DNA from: Streptomyces sp. NBC_00258
GTDB lineage: Bacteria; Actinomycetota; Actinomycetes; Streptomycetales; Streptomycetaceae
Length of the DNA stretch: 64,000 nucleotides
Direction of reading: 5' to 3'
NCBI RefSeq assembly: GCF_036182465.1
Contig: NZ_CP108081.1
Location: forward strand, 1,488,001 to 1,552,000
Each line of letters begins with the position of its first letter. Within the stretch, counting starts at the first letter, position 1. Under the pieces are notes generated by a model. That model saw nothing but the letters and a program-made list of their open reading frames with translations. It did no database searches and was not told the origin of the DNA. The position numbers were made by a program, and so were the translations under genes. Positions 50,276 to 59,632 of the stretch are shown piece by piece.

Positions 50276-52957
50276 GTGCGACCACGAAAAAGAACGATGG
50301 GAGCCGCCGCGGTGGCAGCCGTCCTCACCACCATGCTCGCCGTACCGTCAGCAGGTATGGCCCAGGCCGCGGAGCCGGAACGGCTCGTCATTGATCTCGC
50401 CACCGACACCGGCGCCTTCCACGGCGGTGCCAGCGGCTCGCTGTACGGGATCTACGGCGACGGAGCGCCGAGCCGCAACCTCATCGAGGGCATGCACCTG
50501 CGCACGGTGTCCACCAAGGCGCAGGACGGTCCGCAACACCCCGGCGCGGACGCGCTGGAGATCCTGCCGCCGTTCGTGGACTCCGGCGGCAAGGACGTCT
50601 ACATCTACATGACCGACATCTACCGGGGCTTCCCCTACGAGTGGCCGGGCGCGGACGGTCCCGCGAGGCTCGCCGACTTCCAGGGGAAGATCGAGAAGCA
50701 GGTCCGGCAGGCCCTGACCATGGGCGACTACAAGGACCACGTCGTCTACGTCCCCTTCAACGAGCCCGAAGGGAACATGTTCGGCACCGGCAACTGGAGT
50801 TACAACAAGACCTCCTGGCTCAACGACCCGAAGGACTTCTTCGCGGCCTGGAAGGAGACCTACCACCTCATCAAGAGCCTGGATCCGGACGCACGCATCG
50901 CGGGCCCGAACACCTCCGTCCTGTACGACCAGGTCAAGGGCTTCCTGCAGTACGCCAAGGCCAACGACGTCGTCCCGGACGTGATGACCTGGCACGAGCT
51001 GTCCAGCCCCGCCGCGGTCCGCACGAGCGTTGCCAAGTACCGGCAGTGGGAGAAGGAGGTCGGGATCGACCCGCTGCCCATCAACGTCAACGAGTACGGG
51101 CACAACTACCACCTCTCCGTGCCCGGCCAGGTCGTCCAGTGGGTCTCCGCCATCGAGGAGTCGAAGATCGACGCCGACCTGGCGTACTGGAACATCGACG
51201 GCAACCTCAACGACTCGGCCGTCGACGCCAACAAGGGCAACGGCCAGTGGTGGCTGTTCAACGCCTACGGCCAGATGTCCGGGCACACGGTGAAGGTGAC
51301 CGCGCCCCATCCGAACCAGCAGTACACGCTTCAGGGCGTGGCCACCCTCGACGAGGAGAAGAAGCAGTCCCGGGCCATCTTCGGCGGCAAGAGCGGCGAC
51401 GCGGACGTCGTCTTCCAGAACATCGACCCGAAGCTGTTCGGGAAGACGGTGCACGCCACCGTGCAGGAGATCCCGTGGACCGGGCAGGTCGGCGACTCGG
51501 CGCAGCCGCTGCGGCTGGCGGACCAAGAGGTCACCGTCGGCAAGGACGGCACGGTGACCCTGCCGATGACCGCCATGAACGAGATGTCGGCGTACCAGGT
51601 CATCCTCTCCCCCGGCGGGAACAGCGCGGAGCCTGCCGAGCCATCGGTCAGCTGGCGCAAGACGTACGAGGCGGAGAACGCCGCCTACACCGGCAAGGGC
51701 TACTCGAAGAACGGCCCCGAGGGCACGCCCTCCGACGTCGGCAAGTTCGCGACGTCGGGCAACTACAACGTCGGCGGCCTGCGCACCGGTTCCGACGGGG
51801 TGCTCTCCTTCGACGTGGACGTCCCGCAGGACGGAACGTACGACCTGAGCGTCTTCGCCAACTCCTACAACCTGTTCGATCTGGTGAAGGAGCAGGGCCC
51901 GACCAACGTCTTCCTGCGCGTCGACGGCAAGGACCCACAGGAACTGCGGCTGCCGCTCGGCTACAAGTGGGTGGTCTGGGGCCACACCGACACCACGGTG
52001 AAGCTCACCGCGGGCAAGCACAGGATCACGCTCGCCGCCCAGGACCCGGACCTCGGCGTCACCAAGGGTGACGCGATCATCGACAAGATCGACCTGTCGC
52101 TGCGCGACGAGAACGTGACCCGTCCGGCGATCTACGAGGCCGAGTACGCCACCGTCACCGGGACCCGGCCCGGCTACGGCTACCGCAATGTCTCGGGGCC
52201 GGGCGCGGTACCACTGCCCAAGGGTGCTTCCGCGACCTTCTGGGTCCACTCCCCCACCGACGGCGAGGCGGCCGTGTCCCTGGACCACCTCGGCGGCGGC
52301 CGGGCGAAGGTGTCCCTCAACGGCGAGAAGCTCGACATCCCGAAGGTGGGAGCCGGCAAGCGTGGCACAGACGTCATGAGGGTGTTCCTGTCCGAGGGCA
52401 TCAACAAGATCACCGTCACCGGCGACTCACGCGAGCTGGTCCTCGACCGGCTGCGGGTCGCGCCGTCCAGCGGCAACCTGGCGACGAAGGTGTACCAGGC
52501 GGAGGGCGGCACACTGACCGGCGCCGCCAAGGCCACCGAGGCGTACACCTTCGCCACGGGCGGGAAGGCCGTCACGGACATCGGCAACGGAAAGGCCAAC
52601 GCCCTCACCCTCGACGTCGTCGCCAAGCGGGCGGGACAGCACGCGGTGACCATCCGCTACTCCAACGCCGAACAGGCACCCGCCACCCACTACAACCCCG
52701 ACCCGATCGCCCGCCACGCCGACCTCTCGGTCAACGGCGCAACGGCACGCCGGCTGCTCTTCCCGACCACCTTCCACTTCAACAGCTTCCGGGACCTGAC
52801 CGTCCCGGTCACGTTGAAGAAGGGCACGAACCGGCTGACCTTCACCGCACAGGAACTCCCCGACTTCGACGGCGACACCTACAACCAGTACGACCAGCGA
52901 TCCCCGTACGCACCGGTGATCGACCAGGTCGCCGTCACACCGATGACGGAGAAGTAG
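50276..52957 (+). CDS. Secreted GH39-like clan A glycosidase with CBM6/35-type domains (paralogue 1)
   Basis: The product has 893 residues from a GTG with GGAG upstream. A signal peptide ends near residue 32. Residues 35-400 form a clan A (beta/alpha)8 barrel: Glu163 in VYVPFNEPEGNMFG is the likely acid/base, and Glu273 in INVNEYGHN the likely nucleophile. Three jelly-roll carbohydrate-binding modules follow, each opening with a YEAENAAYTG- or YEAEYATVTG- or YQAEGGTLTG-type strand. GH39 includes xylosidases and exo-enzymes acting on arabinogalactan side chains; the substrate here is not shown. It shares an operator with module B and is paralogous to the gene at 59633. Confidence 0.8.
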   Translation: MRPRKRTMGAAAVAAVLTTMLAVPSAGMAQAAEPERLVIDLATDTGAFHGGASGSLYGIYGDGAPSRNLIEGMHLRTVSTKAQDGPQHPGADALEILPPFVDSGGKDVYIYMTDIYRGFPYEWPGADGPARLADFQGKIEKQVRQALTMGDYKDHVVYVPFNEPEGNMFGTGNWSYNKTSWLNDPKDFFAAWKETYHLIKSLDPDARIAGPNTSVLYDQVKGFLQYAKANDVVPDVMTWHELSSPAAVRTSVAKYRQWEKEVGIDPLPINVNEYGHNYHLSVPGQVVQWVSAIEESKIDADLAYWNIDGNLNDSAVDANKGNGQWWLFNAYGQMSGHTVKVTAPHPNQQYTLQGVATLDEEKKQSRAIFGGKSGDADVVFQNIDPKLFGKTVHATVQEIPWTGQVGDSAQPLRLADQEVTVGKDGTVTLPMTAMNEMSAYQVILSPGGNSAEPAEPSVSWRKTYEAENAAYTGKGYSKNGPEGTPSDVGKFATSGNYNVGGLRTGSDGVLSFDVDVPQDGTYDLSVFANSYNLFDLVKEQGPTNVFLRVDGKDPQELRLPLGYKWVVWGHTDTTVKLTAGKHRITLAAQDPDLGVTKGDAIIDKIDLSLRDENVTRPAIYEAEYATVTGTRPGYGYRNVSGPGAVPLPKGASATFWVHSPTDGEAAVSLDHLGGGRAKVSLNGEKLDIPKVGAGKRGTDVMRVFLSEGINKITVTGDSRELVLDRLRVAPSSGNLATKVYQAEGGTLTGAAKATEAYTFATGGKAVTDIGNGKANALTLDVVAKRAGQHAVTIRYSNAEQAPATHYNPDPIARHADLSVNGATARRLLFPTTFHFNSFRDLTVPVTLKKGTNRLTFTAQELPDFDGDTYNQYDQRSPYAPVIDQVAVTPMTEK

Positions 52958-52978
52958 CGGCCTGAGCCTCCTCGGAAC

Positions 52979-53015
52979 GCCCAGGTGTCGACCGGACTCC
53001 GGTCGGCACCTGGGC
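52979..53015. terminator. Bidirectional terminator between convergent GH39-like and GH36 genes
   Basis: Seventeen-base arms GCCCAGGTGTCGACCGG and CCGGTCGGCACCTGGGC pair with one G-U, around a 3-base loop, 22 bp past the stop at 52957. Confidence 0.75.
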
Positions 53016-53053
53016 ATCCACGCGTTCTCGCGGCCGTGCAGTGACCTTTGCCC

Positions 53054-55189
53054 CTATGCGCCCGAGGTGAGACGGATCAGCAGGACGGCGGGCGTGCGCG
53101 GCAGCGACACCCTCAGTCCGTCCCCGTCCCAGACCGCCGAGCCGGCTGTCGGAGCGGACGGGTGCAGGATCTCGGTACGCACCTGCCGGCCCGCCAAGTG
53201 CCGCACCGGCAGATGGAGTTCGGTCTCACCACCGCGGCGCCAGACCGAGAGGTACGACGTACTGTCACCGGGCACGCGCATCCCCAGGGCCAGCCATTCG
53301 TCCGTCCAGCCCGGAAGGCCGAGCGGCCAGAACGGCACGGCCTCCGCCAGATCCCGGCGGATCGACTTGTACACGTCCACCGCGTCCCGTACGAGCCCGA
53401 GTTGGCGCTCCGGCATCCGGTTCAGGTGGCCCGACAGATGGATCCGACCGAGCAGCGCCCCACCCAGGGTGAAGGTGATCAGGTCATCGTCGAACTCGGG
53501 CTGCGGGTAGGCCCAGACGGCGCCCTGCTCGGGCGGGACCGCCGTCGGCGCGGCGGCGGCGATCGGCGGGAAGCGCAGCGGGTCCTGCTGGTCGCTCGTG
53601 GACTGGAGCTGGGTGACGGCCAGTGTTGCCCCGTCCATCCGCATCCCGCCCGAGGCACAGTTCTCGATCACCAGACCCGGGTACCGGTCCAGCACCTCGG
53701 ACAGCCAGTCCAGGTACGCCTCGGCATGACCGAGCAGCCCGGCTCCCGGCGCGATGTCCCCGGGCGCGCACGTACCCGGGTCGACCACGATGTTGTAGTC
53801 CAGTTTGAGGTAGCCCACCCCCCAGTCACCGACGAGCCGGTCCACCGTCTTGTCCAGGTGCGCACGGGCGGCGGGGTGTCGCAGATCGAGCTGGTGGCGG
53901 CCCTGCTCGGTGATGCGCAGACCGTCGCGCTGGAAGAAGGCGTCCGGCGGCAGTGAGTCCGCGACGGGACTGCGCACGCCCACGACCTCCGGCTCCAGCC
54001 ACAGTCCGGGCACCATGCCGCGTTCCCGGATACGGTCGAGGACCTCCTGGATTCCGCCGTCGGGGAAGCGGCGCGGCGAGGGCAGCCACTCGCCGACGCT
54101 GTCCCACCAGCCCTCGGTGCCGTCGTCGTACCAGCCGGAGTCGATACAGAAGTACTCCGACCCGGCCTCGGCGGCCGCGTCGATCAGCGGCAGCAGTTTC
54201 TCCGTCGTCGGGTCGCCCATCAGCGTGTTCATGTAGTCGTTGAAGACGACCGGCAGCGTGGTGTGGTCCGGGTGAGAGCGGCGTACTGCACGGCGGTACG
54301 AGGTCAGGGCGCCGAAGGCGTCGTCCAGCCCGGAACCGAGGGCCAGGACACCGGGCACGGTGGTGAATTCGGAGCCGGGGGGCAGTCGGACGCGCCACTG
54401 GTGCTCCGCGTCCATTGGGCCGTTCAGCGCCAGATGCGTGCCGTGGTCGCGCTCGCCCAGGTCCCAGCGCCAGCCCGCCGGGGATTCGATCTGCCACAAC
54501 CAGGCCCGGTCGCCCCCGCGTTCGGTGAGGGCGCCCATCGCGAGGTGCCCGTCGGTGGGCCAGCTGCCGCGGCCGGCCAGGGTCAGTGCCGCCCGGCTGT
54601 CGTGCTGGTGGACGTCGACATGGATGTCGGCGACGGTGTCCCGCAGCGGCTCGGTGTACCAACGGCTCTCCGCCAGCCAGTCGTTGCGGGCGCGGTGGAC
54701 GTCGAGGCTGTCGGGGGAGGGAAGGGCGCCCAGCAGCAGACTGCTGACGGACTGGACGACGAGGGGTTCCTCTCCGTCGTTGCGGAGGCGGACGCGGGAG
54801 CGGAGCACGGGCAGTCCGACGGGCGAGGACCACTCGACGAACGCGGTCAAACCGGTCCCTGGGTCGTGGAGTTCGACGGTCAAATACGTCCAGCCGTCGC
54901 GTTCCCGGGTGGTGTGTCCCCGGTGCTTCAGCCGGGCACCGAAGGCCGTGCCGGTGAAGCGGGGACCCGACCAACCGCTGCCGTGGCCGAGGGCAGTGAG
55001 CTCCACAAGGTGGAGAGGAGCGTCCGAGCCGGACTCGGACACCGGGTCGCCGGGGCGGGCCAGCCGGACCAACCGCAGGACCCCGTCGGCGCCGGTGGCG
55101 AACTCCGCCTCCAGCGCCCGATGGCCCCAAGTGACCTGCTGGTGAGTGTCGTTGGGGGCCGTGCCCGCCGCGTCCGACGTAACGGTCAA
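53054..55189 (-). CDS. Alpha-galactosidase, glycoside hydrolase family 36
   Basis: The product has 711 residues. The nucleophile is Asp464 in YLKLDYN and the acid/base is Asp533 in QSTSDQQD, with ENCASGGMRMD between them, all diagnostic of GH36. The first 310 residues are the family's beta-supersandwich. No signal peptide is present, so it removes alpha-galactose from imported oligosaccharides. The start is TTG 55189 with GAGGGGAAG upstream. An 8-bp hairpin (55207-55226) lies in the leader. It is divergent from the module C LacI gene and shares its TGTGACCGGTCACA operator region. Confidence 0.93.
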   Translation of the reverse strand: MTVTSDAAGTAPNDTHQQVTWGHRALEAEFATGADGVLRLVRLARPGDPVSESGSDAPLHLVELTALGHGSGWSGPRFTGTAFGARLKHRGHTTRERDGWTYLTVELHDPGTGLTAFVEWSSPVGLPVLRSRVRLRNDGEEPLVVQSVSSLLLGALPSPDSLDVHRARNDWLAESRWYTEPLRDTVADIHVDVHQHDSRAALTLAGRGSWPTDGHLAMGALTERGGDRAWLWQIESPAGWRWDLGERDHGTHLALNGPMDAEHQWRVRLPPGSEFTTVPGVLALGSGLDDAFGALTSYRRAVRRSHPDHTTLPVVFNDYMNTLMGDPTTEKLLPLIDAAAEAGSEYFCIDSGWYDDGTEGWWDSVGEWLPSPRRFPDGGIQEVLDRIRERGMVPGLWLEPEVVGVRSPVADSLPPDAFFQRDGLRITEQGRHQLDLRHPAARAHLDKTVDRLVGDWGVGYLKLDYNIVVDPGTCAPGDIAPGAGLLGHAEAYLDWLSEVLDRYPGLVIENCASGGMRMDGATLAVTQLQSTSDQQDPLRFPPIAAAAPTAVPPEQGAVWAYPQPEFDDDLITFTLGGALLGRIHLSGHLNRMPERQLGLVRDAVDVYKSIRRDLAEAVPFWPLGLPGWTDEWLALGMRVPGDSTSYLSVWRRGGETELHLPVRHLAGRQVRTEILHPSAPTAGSAVWDGDGLRVSLPRTPAVLLIRLTSGA

Positions 55190-55206
55190 CGTCTTCCCCT
55201 CTCGCT

Positions 55207-55226
55207 GACCGCCGCTGACGGCGGTC
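55207..55226 (-). promoter_or_regulatory. Hairpin in the leader of the GH36 gene
   Basis: GACCGCCG and CGGCGGTC form a perfect 8-bp stem with a 4-base loop, 18 bp before the TTG start. It may affect translation; no other evidence supports that. Confidence 0.35.
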
Positions 55227-55260
55227 TGAGTCTGCCGCGTGAATTCATGATTACGGTCTC

Positions 55261-55314
55261 TTGACGAGCCTCATGTGACCGGTCACAATCCTGGCATGAA
55301 TGTGACCGGTCACA
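55261..55314 (+). promoter_or_regulatory. Leaderless promoter of the module C lacI gene with two TGTGACCGGTCACA operators
   Basis: TTGACG (55261-55266), 17 bases, then CACAAT (55284-55289) places transcription at the ATG 55296. The perfect 14-bp palindrome TGTGACCGGTCACA lies between the two boxes (55274-55287) and again just inside the gene (55301-55314), 27 bp apart. The first also serves the divergent GH36 gene. Confidence 0.75.
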
Positions 55315-56342
55315 CAAGGCGCTCGGTGAGTATCAGGGATGTCGCGACCGCGGCCGGGGTCTCGTACCAGACCGTCTCGCGGGTGATCAACGACCATCCC
55401 AGCGTCAAGCCGAGCACCCGGGAGCGGGTGCTCGCAGCCATCGACGAACTGGGGTTCAGGCGCAACTCCACCGCGCTCGCCCTCGCCAGCGGACGCAGCC
55501 GCGCCGTGACCGTGCTCACCTCCAACACCACGCACTACGGCTACGCCTCGGTCCTCCAGGGCATCGAGGAGGCGGCGCGGGCTGCCTCCTACACCGTGGG
55601 GATCGGCGTACTGGAATCGGCCGACGGGGCCGACGAGGCGGAAGTCGCCGCCCAGGTGCAGCGGTCGGCGGACGCCGGCGGCGGTCTGATCGTGATCGCA
55701 TACGATCCGGCCGGTGTACGGGCCCTGGGCGCGGTGCCCGCCGATCTGCCGGTCGTCGGCGTGGTGGAGACCCCCGCGAGCCCGCCCGGCGACGACCGCC
55801 CCTGGGTGTGGGCCGACGACCGCGAGGCCGCCTACGAAGCGACCCGCCATCTGCTCTCCCTCGGCCACGAGACCGTGCACTACGTCGCCATCCCGTCCAG
55901 CACCCGGCGCACCAGCGCCCGAACCACCGGGTGGCAGCAGGCGCTCAAGGAGGCCGGAGCGCCACGGCCCCGCCCGCTGCAGGGCAGCTGGGGCCCGGCG
56001 GGCGGCCACGCGGCGGGCCTGAAACTCGCCGGGAACCCTGACGTCACCGCGATTCTGTGCGGCAACGACGACCTCGCGCTCGGGGTCATCCGCGCCCTCC
56101 ACGAGACGGGCCGGGCAGTCCCCGGCGACGTCAGCGTGGCGGGGTTCGACGACGCCCCGCACTCCGCCTATCTCACCCCGTCGCTGACGACCGTACGACT
56201 GGACTTCACCGGTCTCGGACGATCCGCGTTCGCCCTGCTGCACGGTGTGCTGGAGGAGTCCGCGCAGATCGCCCCGCACCCCGTCTCCGTACCGGAACTG
56301 GTGGTGCGGGAGAGCTCGGGGCCACCGCCCGAACGCGAGTGA
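55296..56342 (+). CDS. LacI-family regulator of module C
   Basis: The product has 348 residues. The ATG at 55296 is the predicted first base of the mRNA; a GTG at 55275 lies inside the promoter. The DNA-binding part is SIRDVATAAGVSYQTVSRVI followed by NDHPSVKPSTRERVLAAIDE. The recognition helix carries Tyr-Gln-Thr, as in E. coli LacI, and the flanking TGTGACCGGTCACA palindromes resemble the lac operator half TGTGA. It probably represses itself, the GH36 gene and perhaps the module C transporter 109 bp downstream. Confidence 0.92.
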   Translation: MNVTGHTRRSVSIRDVATAAGVSYQTVSRVINDHPSVKPSTRERVLAAIDELGFRRNSTALALASGRSRAVTVLTSNTTHYGYASVLQGIEEAARAASYTVGIGVLESADGADEAEVAAQVQRSADAGGGLIVIAYDPAGVRALGAVPADLPVVGVVETPASPPGDDRPWVWADDREAAYEATRHLLSLGHETVHYVAIPSSTRRTSARTTGWQQALKEAGAPRPRPLQGSWGPAGGHAAGLKLAGNPDVTAILCGNDDLALGVIRALHETGRAVPGDVSVAGFDDAPHSAYLTPSLTTVRLDFTGLGRSAFALLHGVLEESAQIAPHPVSVPELVVRESSGPPPERE

Positions 56343-56451
56343 AGCCGCTCCCACCCCTCTTGCTTCGCACCACCCGAACCGCCCGCTCGCACCTTCTCAG
56401 CCGGACCGCATTCCGATCCGCACACCTGAGCCCGTTCGCGAAAGGCACACC

Positions 56452-57786
56452 ATGAAGAGAAGAGCCCTGCCCGCGCTGGCGTTCATATGCGCCGCCGCTC
56501 TGTCCGCCACCGCGTGCAGCGACCCCACGGCCGGCGACTCCGGTTCCTCCTCCGACTCGGGCGGCAAGCAGACGAAGGTCGACCCGACCGCGCGCCTCGA
56601 CGGCGTGAAGCTGACGATGTGGACCGCACAGAACACGGTCAACGCGCCGAAGCAGGTCATCGACGCCTTCGAGAAGGCAACCGGCGCCGAGGTCGAGGCA
56701 CAGGCCATCCCCGACCTGTACGAGCAGAACGTGCCTACCAAGCTCGCCTCCGGCGACAAGCCGGACCTGATGTTCTGGCAGCCGTCCATCTCCACGCTGC
56801 CCTTCATCCAGCCGAAGCAGAACCTCCTCCCCCTCGACGGGGAGGAGTGGGAGTCCAAGCTCGGCGACACCGAGAAGTCGCTGGGCGTGATCGACGGCAA
56901 GCGGTACGCGGCGATCGTCACCAGCCCCTCCATGCTCGGCGTCTACTACAACAAGGACGTCTTCAAGAAGGCCGGGCTGGCCGAGAAGGACTTCCCGAAG
57001 TCGTACGACGAGCTGCTGGCACTGGGCAGCACCATCACGGACAAGACCGACGCGGCCGGTTTCTACGAGGCCGGCGGCGACAAGTGGCCGCTGCAGTGGC
57101 AGATGCAGGTCCAGCTCACCGACCTCGACAAGCAGTGGTGGGCCGACCTCAACCAGAACAAGGAGAAGTGGACCGACCCGGTCGTCGTCGACGCGATCAA
57201 GAAGTACAAGGAGAAGCTGCTCGACGCCGGGCTCGCGCAGAAGAACTACAAGACCGGAACCTTCACGGGGCAGGCCGACTCCCTCTGGAAGGGCGAGTCC
57301 GGCATGGTCCTCAACGTCACCTCCTTCCAGAGCCAGTTGCAGGCCAAGTACTCCACGGCCGAGATCGACAAGAAGATCGGCTGGTTCCCGATCGCCAACT
57401 CCTCCGCGACCGGGATGTACTCCCCCGACCAGACCAACGGCGTGGTCGCGTTCAAGACCGGTGACGAGAAGCGGCAGAACGCCGCCCGCCAGTTCATGGC
57501 CTTCTGGCTCGGGCCGGACTACCCCGACTACATCAAGGCGATGAAGATCCCCTCCGTGCAGCCGTCCGTGCCGACCCCCGACGGCCTTCCCCAGGCATCG
57601 ATGACCCAGGTCAAGGCGCTGCCCACGGCCATCGGTGTCTTCCAGGCCAAGGCGATCGTCGCGCCCGACACCCACCTCTACCTCGCCGACATGCTCTACG
57701 GGAAGAAGAGCCCGCAGCAGGTGGCACAGGCGATCCAGGACCAGTTCGCACAGGTGGCCAAGGCCCAGGGCGCGACCGGCTTCTAG
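56452..57786 (+). CDS. Sugar-binding lipoprotein of module C (CUT1 type)
   Basis: The product has 444 residues from an ATG with AAAGG upstream. The lipobox is ATAC with Cys22. The body opens VKLTMWTAQNTVNAPKQVID and has GVYYNKDVFKKAGLAEKDFP and TNGVVAFKTGDEKRQNAARQ strands, a CUT1 binding protein. It captures oligosaccharides for the two following permeases. No operator was found in the 109 bp before it, so it may depend on readthrough from the lacI gene. Confidence 0.92.
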   Translation: MKRRALPALAFICAAALSATACSDPTAGDSGSSSDSGGKQTKVDPTARLDGVKLTMWTAQNTVNAPKQVIDAFEKATGAEVEAQAIPDLYEQNVPTKLASGDKPDLMFWQPSISTLPFIQPKQNLLPLDGEEWESKLGDTEKSLGVIDGKRYAAIVTSPSMLGVYYNKDVFKKAGLAEKDFPKSYDELLALGSTITDKTDAAGFYEAGGDKWPLQWQMQVQLTDLDKQWWADLNQNKEKWTDPVVVDAIKKYKEKLLDAGLAQKNYKTGTFTGQADSLWKGESGMVLNVTSFQSQLQAKYSTAEIDKKIGWFPIANSSATGMYSPDQTNGVVAFKTGDEKRQNAARQFMAFWLGPDYPDYIKAMKIPSVQPSVPTPDGLPQASMTQVKALPTAIGVFQAKAIVAPDTHLYLADMLYGKKSPQQVAQAIQDQFAQVAKAQGATGF

Positions 57787-57817
57787 ACCCGACCGACCCG
57801 ACGGGCAAGGATTTCCG

Positions 57818-58747
57818 ATGGCGGACACGGCCATACGCACGCGCACGCAGAAACCGGCGCCCGCCAAGGGCCGGGCACGAAAGGTGGGACGGCTGCCCCG
57901 TGCCGCCGTCCACCACCCCTGGTGGTTCGCACTCCCCGCGATCGCCGTCTTCGCGGCCTTCTTCCTGGTGCCGAACCTGCTCAACTTCTACTACCCGTTC
58001 ACCAACTGGTCCTCGTACCACCCGGACATCGCCTTCACCGGCCTCGACAACTTCAAGACCATCGCCGACGACGGCTCACTGCTGCGGGCGATCCGTACGA
58101 CCCTGGTGTACGCCCTGCTGGCGGCGGTCTTCCAGAACGGCTTCGGGCTGGTGCTGGCGCTGCTGCTGGAGGCGGACTCCCGGTTCAACCGGTTCTTCCG
58201 CGCCGTCTTCTTCCTGCCGGTGCTCATCTCGGCGCTCGCCACCGGCTACGTCTTCCAGGCGCTGCTGAACCAGGACGGCGCCGTCAACGGACTCCTCGGC
58301 ACGAACATCCCCTGGCTCGGCTCGACGACCTGGACGCTGGTCCTGGTCACCGTCATCCACGGCTGGAAGTGGATGGGCCTGTCCATGCTGATCTATCTGG
58401 CCGGCCTCAAGGGCATCCCCGGCGAGATGCTGGAGGCCGCGAAGTGCGACGGTGCCGGGCCGTGGCGGACCTTCTGGTCGGTGCGCTGGCCGATGCTGGC
58501 TCCCGCCCTCACCTTCAACGTCACCACGGCGCTGATCGGCTCGATGAACACCTTCGACATCGTGCAGGCCACGACGGGCGGCGGGCCCGCTGCCTCCACG
58601 GAGGTCTTCAACATCTACATGTTCCGCATCTTCGGGCAGGGCCTGTACGCCCAGGCCTCCGCGATGAGCCTCGTCCTCTTCCTGGTCGTGGTCGCCGTCG
58701 CGATCCCCCTCGTCATCGGACTGCGCCGAAGGGAGCAACTGCTGTGA
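57818..58747 (+). CDS. CUT1 sugar permease 1 of module C
   Basis: The product has 309 residues from an ATG with AAGGA upstream. The first helix is WWFALPAIAVFAAFFLVPNL; the EAA loop is EMLEAAKCDGAGPWRTFWSVRWP. It lies 31 bp after the binding protein gene and overlaps the next start (GTGA). Confidence 0.92.
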   Translation: MADTAIRTRTQKPAPAKGRARKVGRLPRAAVHHPWWFALPAIAVFAAFFLVPNLLNFYYPFTNWSSYHPDIAFTGLDNFKTIADDGSLLRAIRTTLVYALLAAVFQNGFGLVLALLLEADSRFNRFFRAVFFLPVLISALATGYVFQALLNQDGAVNGLLGTNIPWLGSTTWTLVLVTVIHGWKWMGLSMLIYLAGLKGIPGEMLEAAKCDGAGPWRTFWSVRWPMLAPALTFNVTTALIGSMNTFDIVQATTGGGPAASTEVFNIYMFRIFGQGLYAQASAMSLVLFLVVVAVAIPLVIGLRRREQLL

Positions 58748-59616
58748 GCACCACCGCGAATCCCACATCCGCCGTGCGTCGCGCGTCCGCCGTGAACCCC
58801 GCCTGGCGTTACGGCCGTCCGGCGCTCGTCCTGCTGATCGCCGGGCTCGCCGTGGGCGTACCGCTGTGGCTGGTCGCCGTCACCTCCGCCAAGCCGCAGG
58901 CCGAAGCGATCACGCCCAACCTGGACCTGCCGCAGCAGTGGCAGCCGGGCAGCAACTACGAGGATGCCGTCAGCCAGGGCGAGATGCTGCGCGGCTTCCT
59001 CAACTCCCTGCTCGTCGTGGTGCCTTCGGTCGCTCTCGTGCTGATCCTCGGGGCGGGGGCAGCCTGGGTGTTCGCGCGCCGCAAGTCGAAGCTCGTCTCG
59101 GCGGCGTACGCGCTCTGCATCAGCGGACTGCTGCTGCCGCCCGCCGTCATCACCATCGTCATGGAGCTGCGGCAGCTCGGGCTCGCGGGCACCCGGCCCG
59201 GCATGATCGCCGTCTACACCGGGATGTACCTCTCCACGTCGATCTTCTTCATGACCGGCTTCATCCGGGCCATCCCCGTGGAGCTGGAGGAGGCCGCGCG
59301 GATGGACGGCGCGACACCCCTGCGGATCTTCCGGCAGATCATCCTGCCGCTGCTCAGGCCGGTCATCGCCACCGCGACGATCATGGTGATGCTCTACGCC
59401 TGGAGCGACATCTTCTACGCCTTCTTCGTCCTCGGCGGCGGAGAGAAGGCGACCCTGCCGCTCAACCTCTACAAGGTCGCCAGCGCCCAGCTCTACCTCA
59501 ACAACTGGCATCTCGTCTTCGCGTACGTCGTGGTGATGAGCCTGCCCATGGTCGCCATCTTCCTGGTGGCCCAGCGAAAGATCGTGTCCGGAATCACCAG
59601 TGGAGCCGTCAAATGA
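58744..59616 (+). CDS. CUT1 sugar permease 2 of module C
   Basis: The product has 290 residues from GTG 58744, overlapping the previous stop. The first helix is RPALVLLIAGLAVGVPLWLV; the EAA loop is ELEEAARMDGATPLRIFRQIILP. No ATPase gene follows; 16 bp on is the second GH39-like gene. Confidence 0.92.
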   Translation: MSTTANPTSAVRRASAVNPAWRYGRPALVLLIAGLAVGVPLWLVAVTSAKPQAEAITPNLDLPQQWQPGSNYEDAVSQGEMLRGFLNSLLVVVPSVALVLILGAGAAWVFARRKSKLVSAAYALCISGLLLPPAVITIVMELRQLGLAGTRPGMIAVYTGMYLSTSIFFMTGFIRAIPVELEEAARMDGATPLRIFRQIILPLLRPVIATATIMVMLYAWSDIFYAFFVLGGGEKATLPLNLYKVASAQLYLNNWHLVFAYVVVMSLPMVAIFLVAQRKIVSGITSGAVK

Positions 59617-59632
59617 CTGGAGGTCCAACAGC

